Shown: positions 16,402 to 25,616, numbered from the stretch's first letter. The stretch: 64,000 nt of DNA from Roseitranquillus sp963709765 (GCA_963709765.1 CAVPXL010000013.1:186001-250000), one strand, 5' to 3'. Program-made: numbers and translations. Notes: generated by a model from the sequence alone, not told the origin.

Positions 16402-17507
16402 CAGGAATTTGCCGCGCCCGTGGCCGCGTTGCGCCTTCTCCGCGGTGTCAGGACAAGCACCACAAGCCCCCCCGCCAGCAGCGCCAGTCCGGCGGGCAGC
16501 GGCACCGAGGACGGCTGGGGCGGGGCGGCCAGGAATATCGCCGAAGCCGGCAAGCTTGCCGGACTCAGGAAGCTCCCCGTTCCCGCGGGATCGCTCAGGA
16601 TCGTGTCTCGGACGAGGTCGGCGATGGCGGCATGGGCCGTCGCATTGGGATGAACTTCATCCATGAAGAGCCGGGTTCGTGCGGTGCTGCTGCGGCAGCG
16701 CCGGCGCTGGTCATAGGCGGACGCGGCAGAGCTGGAGGGGAACACGCACGGCAGGATGGCGTCCTGAAGGCCGAAGGATTGGGGGGAGGCGAGGGCTTGC
16801 TCGAACAGCGAGAACACATCGACATCGATAACGTTGAGGCCCAGCACTTCGAGCAGGTCGATGTTTTGCGCCAGTTTCGAGTTGAAGGCGGTGCTTGCGG
16901 CTCCGGCCTCGTCCTGCAGGCCGGTTTCGAAAAGGTTGTAGCGCGGGATGCTTTCGAGACCCGGCAGGTTGAACATCAGGAAGTCGTCCGCGAGCCCGGC
17001 TGCCGACATGGCGAGGGCGCCCTTGGCCAGATTGTCCGCCGCATTGATCGCGGCCTGGATCACATCGCCGCCGCCGGACAGCGCGTCGAAGATGTCGTTG
17101 CCTCCGAACCACATCGAAACCAGAGGGTTGTCGCCGCGCTCGGAGGCCGAGGTTCGCCCCCCGAACTGGGCGATCTGGTCCGGCAGGTCGGCGAGGAAGA
17201 AGTTGTCGTCCGTGGTTTCGCCGCCGCTCATCGCGAAATTGTCGGCGTCGTGGCCGGCGTTGCGGAATTCCCGCTGGATCGGTTCGTTCCAGACCTCGCC
17301 GTTGGTGAAAGTGCCGCCGCCGAAGAAGCTGCCGGAATAGGGTTTGCCGCCCGTCGTGACATACCAGGCGGGGCCGAAAAGGTTGCCGTCGTCGCTGAGG
17401 CTGTCGCCGAGGACGTAGAAGCTGGAAAAGGCGTCGGTGATGCTTGCCGCCGAAACCGGGCCGATGAGACCGGTGGCGGCAATTGCCGCGAACAGAATGC
17501 GTCTCAT
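16401..17507 (-). CDS. Secreted SGNH/GDSL hydrolase with VPLPA-type C-terminal sorting signal
   Basis: Exported esterase/lipase-like protein of 368 residues. A signal peptide (MRRILFAAIAATGLIGPVSAA) is followed by block I with the nucleophile Ser (FYVLGDSLSDDGNLFG), block III (WFGGNDIF) and block V with catalytic Asp and His (MDEVHPNATAH). At the C-terminus, SSVPLPAGLALLAGG, a hydrophobic helix and TPRRRR form the tripartite signal seen in PEP-CTERM/VPxxA proteins, which are processed by exosortase-like systems. Substrate unknown. Overlapping start with the downstream lipoprotein gene suggests a two-gene operon. Confidence 0.88.
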   Translation of the reverse strand: MRRILFAAIAATGLIGPVSAASITDAFSSFYVLGDSLSDDGNLFGPAWYVTTGGKPYSGSFFGGGTFTNGEVWNEPIQREFRNAGHDADNFAMSGGETTDDNFFLADLPDQIAQFGGRTSASERGDNPLVSMWFGGNDIFDALSGGGDVIQAAINAADNLAKGALAMSAAGLADDFLMFNLPGLESIPRYNLFETGLQDEAGAASTAFNSKLAQNIDLLEVLGLNVIDVDVFSLFEQALASPQSFGLQDAILPCVFPSSSAASAYDQRRRCRSSTARTRLFMDEVHPNATAHAAIADLVRDTILSDPAGTGSFLSPASLPASAIFLAAPPQPSSVPLPAGLALLAGGLVVLVLTPRRRRNAATGAANS

Positions 17508-17589
17508 CGAAATCCTCCCTGACGGACCGCCTGGCTGTCGTAGCGTAAGCGGTCAGCCCGCGGGCTGGCAAGGTCGGGCGAGCACGTCA

Positions 17590-17623
17590 AAAGGAAAACG
17601 CCCGCCGGTTGGACCGGCGGGCG
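17590..17623 (-). terminator. Rho-independent terminator after pnp
   Basis: Perfect 11-bp stem (17599-17609 with 17613-17623; arm CGCCCGCCGGT) with a 3-base loop. On the minus strand it is followed by TTTTCCTTTT. It lies 25 bases past the pnp stop. Confidence 0.88.
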
Positions 17624-17647
17624 CAGGATCTTCGGTTCGAGGCGGCG

Positions 17648-19778
17648 TTATTCGGCCGGCTCGTCCTTCTTGGCTTCCTCGCCGGTTTCCTGATCGACGA
17701 CTTTCATCGACAGGCGCACCTTGCCGCGGTCGTCGAAGCCCAGCAGCTTGACCCAGACCTCCTGACCTTCCTTGAGAACGTCGGAGGGGTGGTTCAGACG
17801 CTTGTTCTCGATCTGGCTGACATGCACGAGGCCGTCCCGCTTGCCGAAGAAGTTCACGAAGGCGCCGAAATCGACGATCTTCACGACCTTGCCCTTGTAG
17901 ACCTTGCCCTCCTCGGGCTCCGCCACGATCGAGTAGATCATGTCGTAGGCTTTCTGGATGGCCTCGCCGTTCGGGGACGCGATCTTGATCACGCCATCGT
18001 CGTTGATGTCGACCTTGGCGCCGGACATCTCGACGATCTCGCGGATGACCTTCCCGCCCGAGCCGATCACTTCGCGGATCTTGTCGGTGGGGATGTTCAT
18101 CGTCTCGATGCGCGGCGCGTGGACCGAGAAGTCGCCCGCCTCGGTCAGCGCCTTGCTCATCTCGCTCAGGATGTGCATCCGGCCGTCCTTGGCCTGCGCC
18201 AGGGCCTGCTCCATGATCTGAGGCGTGATGCCCGCGACCTTGATGTCCATCTGCAGCGAGGTGATGCCGTTTTCGGTGCCCGCGACCTTGAAGTCCATGT
18301 CGCCAAGGTGATCCTCGTCGCCGAGGATGTCGGTCAGCACCGCCCACTCGTCGCCTTCAAGGATCAGACCCATCGCGACGCCCGCCACCGGCGATTTCAG
18401 CGGAACACCCGCATCCATCATCGACAGCGACGCGCCGCAGACCGTGGCCATGGAGGACGAGCCGTTCGAACTCGGTGATCTCGGACACCAGGCGGATCGT
18501 GTAGGGGAAGTCGGTCGCCGGCGGCAGAACCGCCTGCAGCGCGCGCCAGGCAAGCTTGCCGTGGCCGATCTCGCGGCGTCCCGGGGGACCGACGCGGCCC
18601 GCTTCACCGACCGAATACGGCGGGAAATTGTAGTGCAGCAGGAAGTTCGAGCGGAAATTGCCGTGCAGCGCGTCGATGATCTGCTCGTCCTCGCCGGTGC
18701 CCAGCGTGGTGACGACCAGCGCCTGCGTCTCGCCGCGCGTGAACAGGCCCGAGCCGTGGGTCCGGGGCAGGATGCTGACCTCGCTCTCGATCGGGCGGAC
18801 CGTGCTGCGGTCGCGCCCGTCGATCCGGGCTCCGCCCGAGATGATCCCGCCACGCAGGATAGAGCTTTCCAGCTTCTTGAAGGCCGAGCCGAGGTTCGGG
18901 TCGGTGGCCTCTTCTTCAGAGAGCTGGTCGATGACGGACGTGCGGGCGGCCGCGATGGCGCCGGTGCGCTCCTGCTTGTCGCGGATCGCGAAGGCGGCGC
19001 GCATCTGCTCCTCGCCGAGCGACTTCACCCGGTCGTAGAGCGCCGAATAGTCGGCCGGCTGGAAGTCGAACGGCTCCTTCGCCGCGGCTTCGGCCAGGTC
19101 GATGATCAGATCGCAGACCGGCTGGATCTGCTCGTGACCGAACTTCACCGCGCCCAGCATCTCGGCCTCGGAGAGCTCGTAGGCCTCCGATTCGACCATC
19201 ATCACCGCGTCCTTGGTGCCGGCGACGATCAGGTCGAGCCTCTGCTCGGGGTTCGAGCGCAGACCCTGCATGTCCTCGACATCGGGGTTCAGCACGTATT
19301 CGCCATTGGCAAAGCCGACACGGCAGCCCGCGATCGGGCCCATGAATGGCACGCCCGAAATCGTCAGCGCGGCGCTGGCGGCGATCATCGCCACGATGTC
19401 GGGGTCGTTGACCAGATCATGGCTCAGCACCGTGCACATCACCAGGACTTCGTTCTTGAAGCCGGAGACGAAGAGCGGCCGGACGGGGCGGTCGATCAGG
19501 CGCGCAGTCAGCGTCTCCTTCTCGGTGGGACGCGCCTCGCGCTTGAAGAAGCCGCCCGGCACCTTGCCGGCGGCATAGTATTTTTCCTGGTAGTGGACGG
19601 TGAGGGGAAAGAAGTCCTGCCCCTCCTTCGCCTTCTTGGCGAAGGTCACGTTGGCCATGACGCGCGTCTCGCCGAGCGTGGCGATGACCGAACCGTCGGC
19701 CTGGCGGGCGACCTTGCCCGTCTCGAGTGTGAGGGTCTCGTCCCCCCACTGGATGGATTTCGTCGTAACGTTGAACAT
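17648..19778 (-). CDS. pnp: Polyribonucleotide nucleotidyltransferase (frameshifted in this sequence)
   Basis: PNPase, the phosphorolytic 3'-5' exoribonuclease of the degradosome. It has an N-terminal RNase PH domain from MFNVTTKSIQWG, then the helical domain and the second RNase PH domain with GGIISGGARIDGRDRSTVRP. After the break come MMDAGVPLKSPVAGVAMGLI and the catalytic DILGDEDHLGDMDFKVAGT, the KH domain (TDKIREVIGSGGKVIREI) and S1 domain (YKGKVVKIVDFGAFVNFF), with a basic-acidic tail. One extra base near 18463 splits the gene; without it the product is 709 residues, the usual size. In the minus-strand reading GAG-T-TCG the surplus base looks like T. It is cotranscribed behind rpsO, as in most proteobacteria. 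Confidence 0.96.
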
Positions 19779-19910
19779 GTCGTATCCTGTTCTGGCCATT
19801 CGGGGCCCATCCCCTTCCGGCCGTTTGCGTACGGGCCGTATCGCCCGTGGCCCCATCTGGTCCTGCCTCGCGACCCTGGGCCCGGGAGTGCGAGGTGCGG
19901 ATGCAAAGAC

Positions 19911-19926
19911 GCGCCCCGGAGGGCGC
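19911..19926 (-). terminator. Stem-loop between rpsO and pnp
   Basis: GCGCCC (19911-19916) pairs with GGGCGC (19921-19926) around a CGGA loop. On the minus strand it is followed by GTCTTTGC, a weak U-run. In other proteobacteria the rpsO-pnp interval holds a partial terminator and an RNase III site; this is probably the equivalent. Confidence 0.5.
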
Positions 19927-19939
19927 GGCTTTCAAGGTG

Positions 19940-20209
19940 TCAGCGGCGGAGGCCGAGGCGTTTGATCAGATCCTGATAGCGGCTCTCGTCCTTGCGCTTG
20001 ACGTAGTCGAGCAGCTTGCGGCGCTGCGCGACCATCATCAGCAACCCACGTCGGGAATGGTTGTCCTTCTTGTGGGTCTTGAAGTGTTCGGTCAAAGTCG
20101 CAATGCGGCTCGAAAGCACGGCCACCTGAACCTCGGGCGAACCTGTGTCGCCGGGTTTGGTGCCGTATTCCGTCATCAGCCGCTGCTTCTCTTCGGCAGT
20201 AATCGACAT
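19940..20209 (-). CDS. rpsO: 30S ribosomal protein S15
   Basis: Primary 16S rRNA-binding protein of 89 residues: MSITAEEKQRLMTEYGTKPG, DTGSPEVQVAVLSSRIATLT, EHFKTHKKDNHSRRGLLMMV, and the C-terminal basic YQDLIKRLGLRR. The AAAGGAGA ribosome site sits 6 bases before ATG 20209. It is the first gene of the rpsO-pnp transcript. The 209 bases upstream (20210-20418) should carry its promoter; I see no certain boxes there. Confidence 0.99.
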   Translation of the reverse strand: MSITAEEKQRLMTEYGTKPGDTGSPEVQVAVLSSRIATLTEHFKTHKKDNHSRRGLLMMVAQRRKLLDYVKRKDESRYQDLIKRLGLRR

Positions 20210-20418
20210 CGGGGTCTCCTTTTTCTGGAATTCAATATCCGGGCGCCGGCCGGGATGTCGTCCAGCACGGGTCCGTGGAGAGGTCCGCCTGCTTGGGGCG
20301 GATGGGGGCCTATAGAGGAAAAGGTCTGCCAAGGAAAGCCCGGTTTCGCCGAGCCTTCAGAGAAGGCGAAGCGGGTGCCGGTGCCGACGCGCGCTTGCAA
20401 CGGGTTGGTCCGCGAGTC

Positions 20419-20763
20419 TCAGCTCCTCTTGCGACGGGCGGCGAAGCCCAGCAATCCAAGCGCGGCCAGCCCGAGCGGCAACGCCGCCGGCAGCGGTATC
20501 GGTGCGAGCGTCACGACCCGGATTCAGTCTCCGGGCTCGACCACGGTCACCGTGGCGGTGATGCTGTTGCCGGCCACGAGGTAGCCGTCGATCGATCCGG
20601 GTTCCAGGCCGCGAAGCGGGAAGGGCGCAGCCGGCCCCGAGCCAACGAAGGGCACCGTGCAATTGGTGCCGGGGGCGCCAAGCTCGAATGTGCTGGCGGG
20701 CTCCAGGTTCCTGCCGTTGTCCGATATCGCGGGCGGGAAGACTGGCTGTGTGGACCCGCTCCG
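20419..20763 (-). pseudogene. Remnant of a secreted PEP-CTERM/VPLPA-sorted protein gene
   Basis: One minus-strand frame from 20763 to 20419 encodes a start-less fragment with VFPPAISDNGRNLEPASTF, SIDGYLVAGNSITATVTVV and EPGD. An in-frame TGA at about 20525 follows, and after it a clean sorting tail: APIPLPAALPLGLAALGLLG, FAARRKRS and a stop. The tail is the motif, helix and basic cluster of exosortase-processed proteins. The lack of a start and the internal stop mark it as a remnant, directly behind the LuxR-like gene. A further base error could exaggerate the damage. Confidence 0.5.
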
Positions 20764-20772
20764 TCCGTCGGC

Positions 20773-21339
20773 TCAGTTCAGGGCCGACGCCTGCATCACC
20801 CGTCCATGGAAGGCCCGAGCTTCCGCATCGACCTTCCGCAGGAGCCGGATCCGGTCTTCGGCGCGCCGCGGGACGTCGATGCCGTAGAACGCCATTCCCG
20901 CGTTGCGACCGAACGCACCCGGCAGCGGCACACCCACGGTCGGGGCCGCGATCCCGATACGCCCGCCGCCGTCGACGAAGATCTCCTGAAAGACATCCGT
21001 TCTGGCGATGTCGTTGAAGAAGACGGGCTGCACCGCGCGCACGATCGAACGCGGCACCGGATCACGCCGCTGGTAGCCGCGATCGACGTAATTGTCGAGA
21101 AACCCGCGAGGCAACGTCGTCCAGAACGGCAGGACGAGTTCCTGTTCGTCGGCGTAGCCGTAGCCCAGATGCTGCGCTCCGACGCGCCGCGCCAGCGCCT
21201 TCAGCTCGTTGAGCATCGCCCCGCTGTGAAACCCGGCATGGAGCACCCGGCGGATCGGCATGGGCACGATGTCCTTCCGCGGTATGAGCAGTTCGACATT
21301 CTGCTGCGCGAGATACGCCCTGCTCTCCTCCAACGTCAT
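20773..21339 (-). CDS. LuxR-type autoinducer-binding-domain protein without HTH
   Basis: Protein of 188 residues resembling the N-terminal acyl-homoserine-lactone-binding domain of LuxR regulators. QHLGYGYADEQELVLPFW, TLPRGFLDNYVDRGYQRRDP and VFFNDIARTD follow the LuxR order (ligand-cap Trp/Tyr, NY-x-ERGY-x-x-DP), and GIAAPTVGVPLPGAFGRNAG is the late strand region. The protein stops where the linker to the GerE-type helix-turn-helix would begin, and no HTH is encoded in the following 300 bases. It could be a ligand sink, a dimerising inhibitor or a truncated regulator. Confidence 0.65.
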   Translation of the reverse strand: MTLEESRAYLAQQNVELLIPRKDIVPMPIRRVLHAGFHSGAMLNELKALARRVGAQHLGYGYADEQELVLPFWTTLPRGFLDNYVDRGYQRRDPVPRSIVRAVQPVFFNDIARTDVFQEIFVDGGGRIGIAAPTVGVPLPGAFGRNAGMAFYGIDVPRRAEDRIRLLRKVDAEARAFHGRVMQASALN

Positions 21340-21375
21340 CTTCTCGATTCCCGTACATGCAGCAGACGCTATATC

Positions 21376-22272
21376 TCAATCGGACCGAGGTGAGAAGAAC
21401 GGAAGGAACGTTTCAAGAACTGCAGTCGGGTTTTCTTCCGGCACGAAATGGCCACTGTCGCATTCGGCGGTCGCCACATCCTCGGCCCAGGCGCGCCAGA
21501 GTGCGCCGGGCTTGCCCGTCCGCGCCGGAAAGCCGCGCCGGGCGTAAAGGAACATGAGCGGGGCGGCGATGCGGTGTCCGATGCGGCGGTCGGCCTCGTC
21601 TGCGTCGCGGTCGAACGTGGCTCCGGCCCGGTAATCGGCGCACATGGCGGCGATCCGCGCCGGGTCGCGGGCCTGCCTGCGGTAGCTTTCGAGCGCATCG
21701 CCGGGGAATGTCGCGAGGCTTTCGGTCCCGGTCCAGGTGGCCAGCGTCCAGTCGATGTAGGCGACGGGATCTGCGCCGATCATGCGTTCTGGCAGGGGCG
21801 CGGGCTGGGCGAGAAACGTCCAGTGGTAGGCCGCCAGCGCGAGATCCGCGTTCCAGGCCGCCCAGAAATCGCCGGTGGGCACGATCTCGATGATCCCGAG
21901 CCGGTCGACCCGGTCGGGATGGTCGAGGGCCATGCGATAGGTCACGCGCGCGCCCCGGTCGTGTCCCAGCACATTCGCCTTTTCCAACCCGAGCCGATCC
22001 AGGAGGCCGACAATGTCCCGCGCCATCCGTCGCTTGGAATAGACCCGGTGCTCGGCGTCGTCCGCCGGCGCGTCGCTCTCGCCGTAGCCGCGCAGATCCG
22101 GCACGATCACGTCGAAATGCCTGGCCAGCGCCGGCGCCACCCCCGCCCAGCAGGCGTGATTCTGGGGAAAGCCGTGCAGCAGGACGAGCGGTGCCCCGCG
22201 GCCTGCGCGATGCACCGATAGGCGCACCTCGCCCGTATCCACGAAGTCTTGCGTAAATCCCTCGATCGCCAT
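21376..22272 (-). CDS. Alpha/beta hydrolase, haloacetate-dehalogenase/epoxide-hydrolase-like
   Basis: Alpha/beta-hydrolase-fold enzyme of 298 residues. The oxyanion region is LVLLHGFPQNHACW. The nucleophile elbow is GHDRGARV, so the nucleophile is Asp as in haloalkane/fluoroacetate dehalogenases and epoxide hydrolases rather than Ser. YGESDAPADD and the C-terminal catalytic His in CDSGHFVPEENP are seen. HGFPQNH and GHDRG are close to fluoroacetate dehalogenase (DehH1) relatives; the true substrate is not settled. The GGAGGAG ribosome site decides for ATG 22272 over the GTG at 22290. Confidence 0.87.
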   Translation of the reverse strand: MAIEGFTQDFVDTGEVRLSVHRAGRGAPLVLLHGFPQNHACWAGVAPALARHFDVIVPDLRGYGESDAPADDAEHRVYSKRRMARDIVGLLDRLGLEKANVLGHDRGARVTYRMALDHPDRVDRLGIIEIVPTGDFWAAWNADLALAAYHWTFLAQPAPLPERMIGADPVAYIDWTLATWTGTESLATFPGDALESYRRQARDPARIAAMCADYRAGATFDRDADEADRRIGHRIAAPLMFLYARRGFPARTGKPGALWRAWAEDVATAECDSGHFVPEENPTAVLETFLPFFSPRSD

Positions 22273-22371
22273 CCCATGCTCCTCCACCACCTGCGGTCAG
22301 CGTTACGCGGCGCAGGGCGCTCGTACCAGAGCCGTGCGCAAGGTCGGGCCAAGGCATTGGGTGGGTCGCGT

Positions 22372-22899
22372 TCAGCCTGTCGCAGGGTCCGGGTTCGACC
22401 AGATCGTCGGGCGCGTGGCATAGGCGATGTAGAGCGGGTGGCGTGGATGCCCGTCCTTCGTGAGCCCGAGATGGTGGAGAGCGCCGCCCGACTCGCGCAA
22501 CAGCCGTTCGACGGCCGCGCCGCGGTTCAGGTGCGCGCCATGGCTGCCCCAGGCGCAGATGATGTCGTCAGCCCAGCGGCACCCGGCGGCGATGGCCGCG
22601 TCGTTGCCGTCGCCGACGGGATCCGCAGCGGCGCGCATCTTCCTCGGGTCCGTGTCGCGCCACGCGAAGATGTTGCAGACGCGAAACCCGCCATAGCCCA
22701 GCGCCCTCGCCCGGCGCTCGCAGCGCTCGACGCTGGGGTCGTTCTGCACCTCGGTCGCCGTCGAGGGGTTGAGCATGACGAAGAGAACGCGCCGCCCCTG
22801 CGGGTCCCAGATCCGCGTCAGCTCGAAACGGTAGTGTTCGCAGTCTGAATAGATCGCCTCGCTCTCGGCATCGTCCTTCAGGTGGCGGCGGACGATCAT
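22372..22899 (-). CDS. DUF1643 domain protein
   Basis: Protein of 175 residues matching DUF1643: YRFELTRIWDPQGRRVLFVM followed by LNPSTATEVQNDPSVERC, then FRVCNIFAWRDTDPRKMRAA and DIICAWGSHG. The function of the family is unknown; members occur widely and sometimes next to mobile or defence genes, but here the neighbours are housekeeping. Its ATG overlaps the truB stop (ATGA at 22896-22899, minus strand), so it follows truB in one transcript. Confidence 0.85.
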   Translation of the reverse strand: MIVRRHLKDDAESEAIYSDCEHYRFELTRIWDPQGRRVLFVMLNPSTATEVQNDPSVERCERRARALGYGGFRVCNIFAWRDTDPRKMRAAADPVGDGNDAAIAAGCRWADDIICAWGSHGAHLNRGAAVERLLRESGGALHHLGLTKDGHPRHPLYIAYATRPTIWSNPDPATG

Positions 22900-23795
22900 C
22901 GGACGGCAAAGACCCGTGTCGGGTGCAGTTCCCCCGCGCGATAGGTGCCCACGGCCACGGCCTCGCCCCTCAGGGAGGCCCAGGCGGCGTCTCCGTAATC
23001 GGCCTCGCAGGCCAGCACCGGAGCCGGGTTGCCATGCCGGAGCCGTGCCGCCAATTCGTCCGAGCACCTGGCCTGCGGCAGGTCGGCGAGCCCGAGTTCC
23101 AGCGGGTGCAGAAAGGCCTCCGGCTCGTCCGCGAGCCTGAGCGCCTCGAATTCCACGGCGTCGGCCGCGTCGAACGGTCCCGACCAGGTGCGGCGCAGAA
23201 CCGTCACATGCCCCAGGCACCCGAGCGCCTCGCCAAGATCCCGCGCGATGGCGCGCACATAGCCGCCCTTGCCGCAGACCATCTCCAGCTCGACATGGTC
23301 GGCATCGGGCCGGGCGATCATTTCCAGTCGCTCCACCCAGAGGGGCCTCGGCTCGGGGCGCACGTCCTCGCCTTCGCGTGCCAGCACATAGGCGCGTTCG
23401 CCGTCGATCCGGACGGCGGAGTATTTCGGCGGCGCCTGCATGATCCGTCCACGGAAGGCCGGCAGCGCCGCGCGGATGGCTTCGTCGTCGGGGCGTGCCG
23501 GATTGGTCTCCAGAACCCGCCCTTCGGCATCGTCGGTATCCGTGGCGACGCCCATCCGCATGGTGAAGCGATAGGCCTTCAGCGCGTCGGTGACGTAGGG
23601 GACGGTCTTCGTGGCTTCGCCCAGCGCCACGGCCAGTACGCCGGTCGCCGCCGGGTCCAGCGTTCCGGCATGACCGGCCTTGCGGGCATCGAAAAGCCTG
23701 CGGACGGCGTTGGTGACCGCGGTCGATGTCGGGCCGGCCGGCTTGTCGATGATCACCCAGCCCGAAATGTCGCGGCCCTTCTTCCTGCGGCCCAT
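22896..23795 (-). CDS. truB: tRNA pseudouridine-55 synthase
   Basis: Makes pseudouridine 55 in the T-loop of tRNAs. The 299-residue protein has GWVIIDKPAGPTSTAVTN, the catalytic Asp motif HAGTLDPAATGVLAVALGEA, KAYRFTMRMGVATDTDDAEG, IMQAPPKYSAVRIDGERAY and CGKGGYVRAIARDLGEALG. Coupled to the downstream DUF1643 gene by overlapping codons. In many alphaproteobacteria truB sits near rbfA and rpsO/pnp, as it does here within 6 kb. Confidence 0.98.
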   Translation of the reverse strand: MGRRKKGRDISGWVIIDKPAGPTSTAVTNAVRRLFDARKAGHAGTLDPAATGVLAVALGEATKTVPYVTDALKAYRFTMRMGVATDTDDAEGRVLETNPARPDDEAIRAALPAFRGRIMQAPPKYSAVRIDGERAYVLAREGEDVRPEPRPLWVERLEMIARPDADHVELEMVCGKGGYVRAIARDLGEALGCLGHVTVLRRTWSGPFDAADAVEFEALRLADEPEAFLHPLELGLADLPQARCSDELAARLRHGNPAPVLACEADYGDAAWASLRGEAVAVGTYRAGELHPTRVFAVR

Positions 23796-23884
23796 GTCGC
23801 CTCCGTCACGTGAAGCGCCGGGTGCTAGCGACGGCCGCGTTCGACGTCAATTCCCGGATGCCTCCGTTTGTGCCATGGTCGGGC

Positions 23885-24341
23885 ATGACGCAGGCATCCG
23901 GCAATCTGGTGATGCGGCCCGCACGCCCCGGGGACGTGGCCGACATCATCGATCTCGTGCGAGCGGCCTACGCGCCATACGTGCCGCTCATCGGGCGCGA
24001 ACCGGCCCCCATGAGTGCAGATTACGCCGCGCTCGTGGCTGCGGACCGGGTGCGGGTGCTCTGCGATCCGGAGGTGGTGGGCGTTCTTGTCCTTGCCCGC
24101 GGCGCCGACCATCTGCTGATCGAGAACGTGGCCGTGTCCCCGGCCTTGCAGGGCCGTGGAATGGGGCGGCGGCTTCTGGCGGCGGCTGAAGCCGAGGCCC
24201 GGTCTGCCGCATTTGCGGCCCTTCACGAATGCCGGGATGGAGTGGAACATCCAGCTCTACCGGCGCATCGGGTTCCGCGAGACCGGTCGATGCCGCGAGG
24301 GCGGGTTCGACAGGGTTTACATGACGCGCGAGGTGGGATGA
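23885..24341 (+). CDS. GNAT-family N-acetyltransferase (frameshifted in this sequence)
   Basis: Acetyl-CoA-dependent acyltransferase fold. The first part from ATG 23885 carries VMRPARPGDVADIIDLVRAA and the acetyl-CoA loop VSPALQGRGMGRRLL (Q/R-x-x-G-x-G/A). The C-terminal part, in the next frame, carries LRPFTNAGMEWNIQLYRRIG, FRETGRCREG and FDRVYMTREVG. One surplus base in the C-run at 24198-24200 breaks the frame; without it the product is 151 residues, the typical size. Substrate unknown. The gene is divergent from truB and converges on the DUF2233 gene. Confidence 0.85.
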
Positions 24342-24345
24342 GGAC

Positions 24346-25077
24346 TCACTCGGCGAGCGGTCGGACTACGCCCAGGATCGGGCCGAGGGGACGCCCCACG
24401 TCGCGACGCCCGATGCCAGGCGCCCAGAGCCGCGAGACGCTGCCGTCGAGATAGAGCGCCTGCGGCGTCTCGAGCAGATCGCGGAAAAGGCGGCCGAACT
24501 GATGAAGGGTGACCGGCGTCTCCGAGATCACCATGTGTACGATCCCGTTGTCGTCCACGCCGACGCCGTTGCGCACGAGGCGCGAGGTGCTGTCGGGCAG
24601 GAACCGTGGATGCAGCGCGCCCCCGATCACCAGCATCGGACCCGATTGCGTCGCATGGAGGCACGACGGACGCTCGTCGGCAAAGCGACGGCTCTCGACG
24701 ATCCGGGCGGAGCTTTGCGTCAGGCACAGCACGCCGTTGGGGAGCAGGCCGAAATTGCCGGGGCCATCGCGAGTGATCAGCGGCGCGAGCGTTTCGCCCG
24801 CTTCGACGTAGTGGCCCACCGCGCTCCGGTCGGCGTGGTACATCCCGCCGTTCATCGCCACATCCAGGCGCAGACCCTGCTCTCTCAACGTCGCGTCGAG
24901 CCGGCCGTACTGGCTCCAGGGCTGACCCTCGTCGTCGTTCAGGAAAAGCCGGATCTCGGCCTCGGCGGGATCGACCGAACAGATCGTGTAACTGGCGCCC
25001 TCGAAGGTCTCGGGACGGCAATCCTGCGGGTCCGCGCTGCCGGCGAGGGCCGCGAAGGCGAGCGACCAGAGCAGCAT
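24346..25077 (-). CDS. Phosphodiester glycosidase family (DUF2233/NAGPA-like) exported protein
   Basis: Protein of 243 residues with a short N-terminal hydrophobic segment (LLWSLAFAALAGSA). The domain signature is LRLDVAMNGGMYHADRSAVG, LITRDGPGNFGLLPNGVLCL, CLHATQSGPMLVIGG, and NGVGVDDNGIVHMVIS. Relatives include the uncovering enzyme of mannose-6-phosphate and bacterial YigE-like proteins. Likely periplasmic. It follows rbfA with only one base between stop and start, hence in the same transcript. Confidence 0.85.
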   Translation of the reverse strand: MLLWSLAFAALAGSADPQDCRPETFEGASYTICSVDPAEAEIRLFLNDDEGQPWSQYGRLDATLREQGLRLDVAMNGGMYHADRSAVGHYVEAGETLAPLITRDGPGNFGLLPNGVLCLTQSSARIVESRRFADERPSCLHATQSGPMLVIGGALHPRFLPDSTSRLVRNGVGVDDNGIVHMVISETPVTLHQFGRLFRDLLETPQALYLDGSVSRLWAPGIGRRDVGRPLGPILGVVRPLAE

Positions 25078-25078
25078 G

Positions 25079-25474
25079 TCAGTCGTCGAGGTCGCGCCGC
25101 ACGGGGGCGCTGTCGAGAAGCCGCCGCGTCTCGTCCATCCGGTCGAAGCTCTCGTCGATCACGAAGCGCAGTTCGGGCGAGAACTTGAGCGTCAACGCCT
25201 TGGACACAGCATGCCTCAGCTCGCCCTTGTTGCGCACGAGCGCCGCGATCGCGGCTTCGCGGTTGCCCCCGCCCAGCGGCAGGACATAGGCGGTCGCCAC
25301 GCGCAGGTCGGGCGAGGTGCGCACCTCGCCAACCGTGATCGACATGCCGCTGAGATCGGGGTCATGCACGTCACCGCGCGCAAGCACGTCGCTCAGGGTT
25401 CGGCGGATCAGCTCGCCGACGCGAAGCTGGCGCTGCGACGGGCCGTCGCCGGAATGGAAGCTCTTGCGGGACAT
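25079..25474 (-). CDS. rbfA: 30S ribosome-binding factor A
   Basis: Late 30S maturation and cold-adaptation factor, 131 residues. The KH-like fold is recognisable from PSQRQLRVGELIRRTLSDVL, VTVGEV-like SITVGEVRTSPDLRVATAYV, and LKFSPELRFVIDESFDRMDE. The ATG at 25474 has AGG close upstream and gives the usual MSRKSF start; the ATG at 25483 is an alternative. It is divergent from dapB, with 142 bases between. Confidence 0.96.
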   Translation of the reverse strand: MSRKSFHSGDGPSQRQLRVGELIRRTLSDVLARGDVHDPDLSGMSITVGEVRTSPDLRVATAYVLPLGGGNREAAIAALVRNKGELRHAVSKALTLKFSPELRFVIDESFDRMDETRRLLDSAPVRRDLDD

Positions 25475-25616
25475 GGGCCTCATCTACGCCTGCCGTTCGC
25501 GCGCTGCAAGCCACGGCACTGGACCGTCACGATTGCGCGGCGTAAGGCGGTGGGCGCGGGCGGCGTCGCACCTGCCGGCGTACGGACAGGGCAGCCGGAA
25601 CGGGGGGCGCGAGCCA

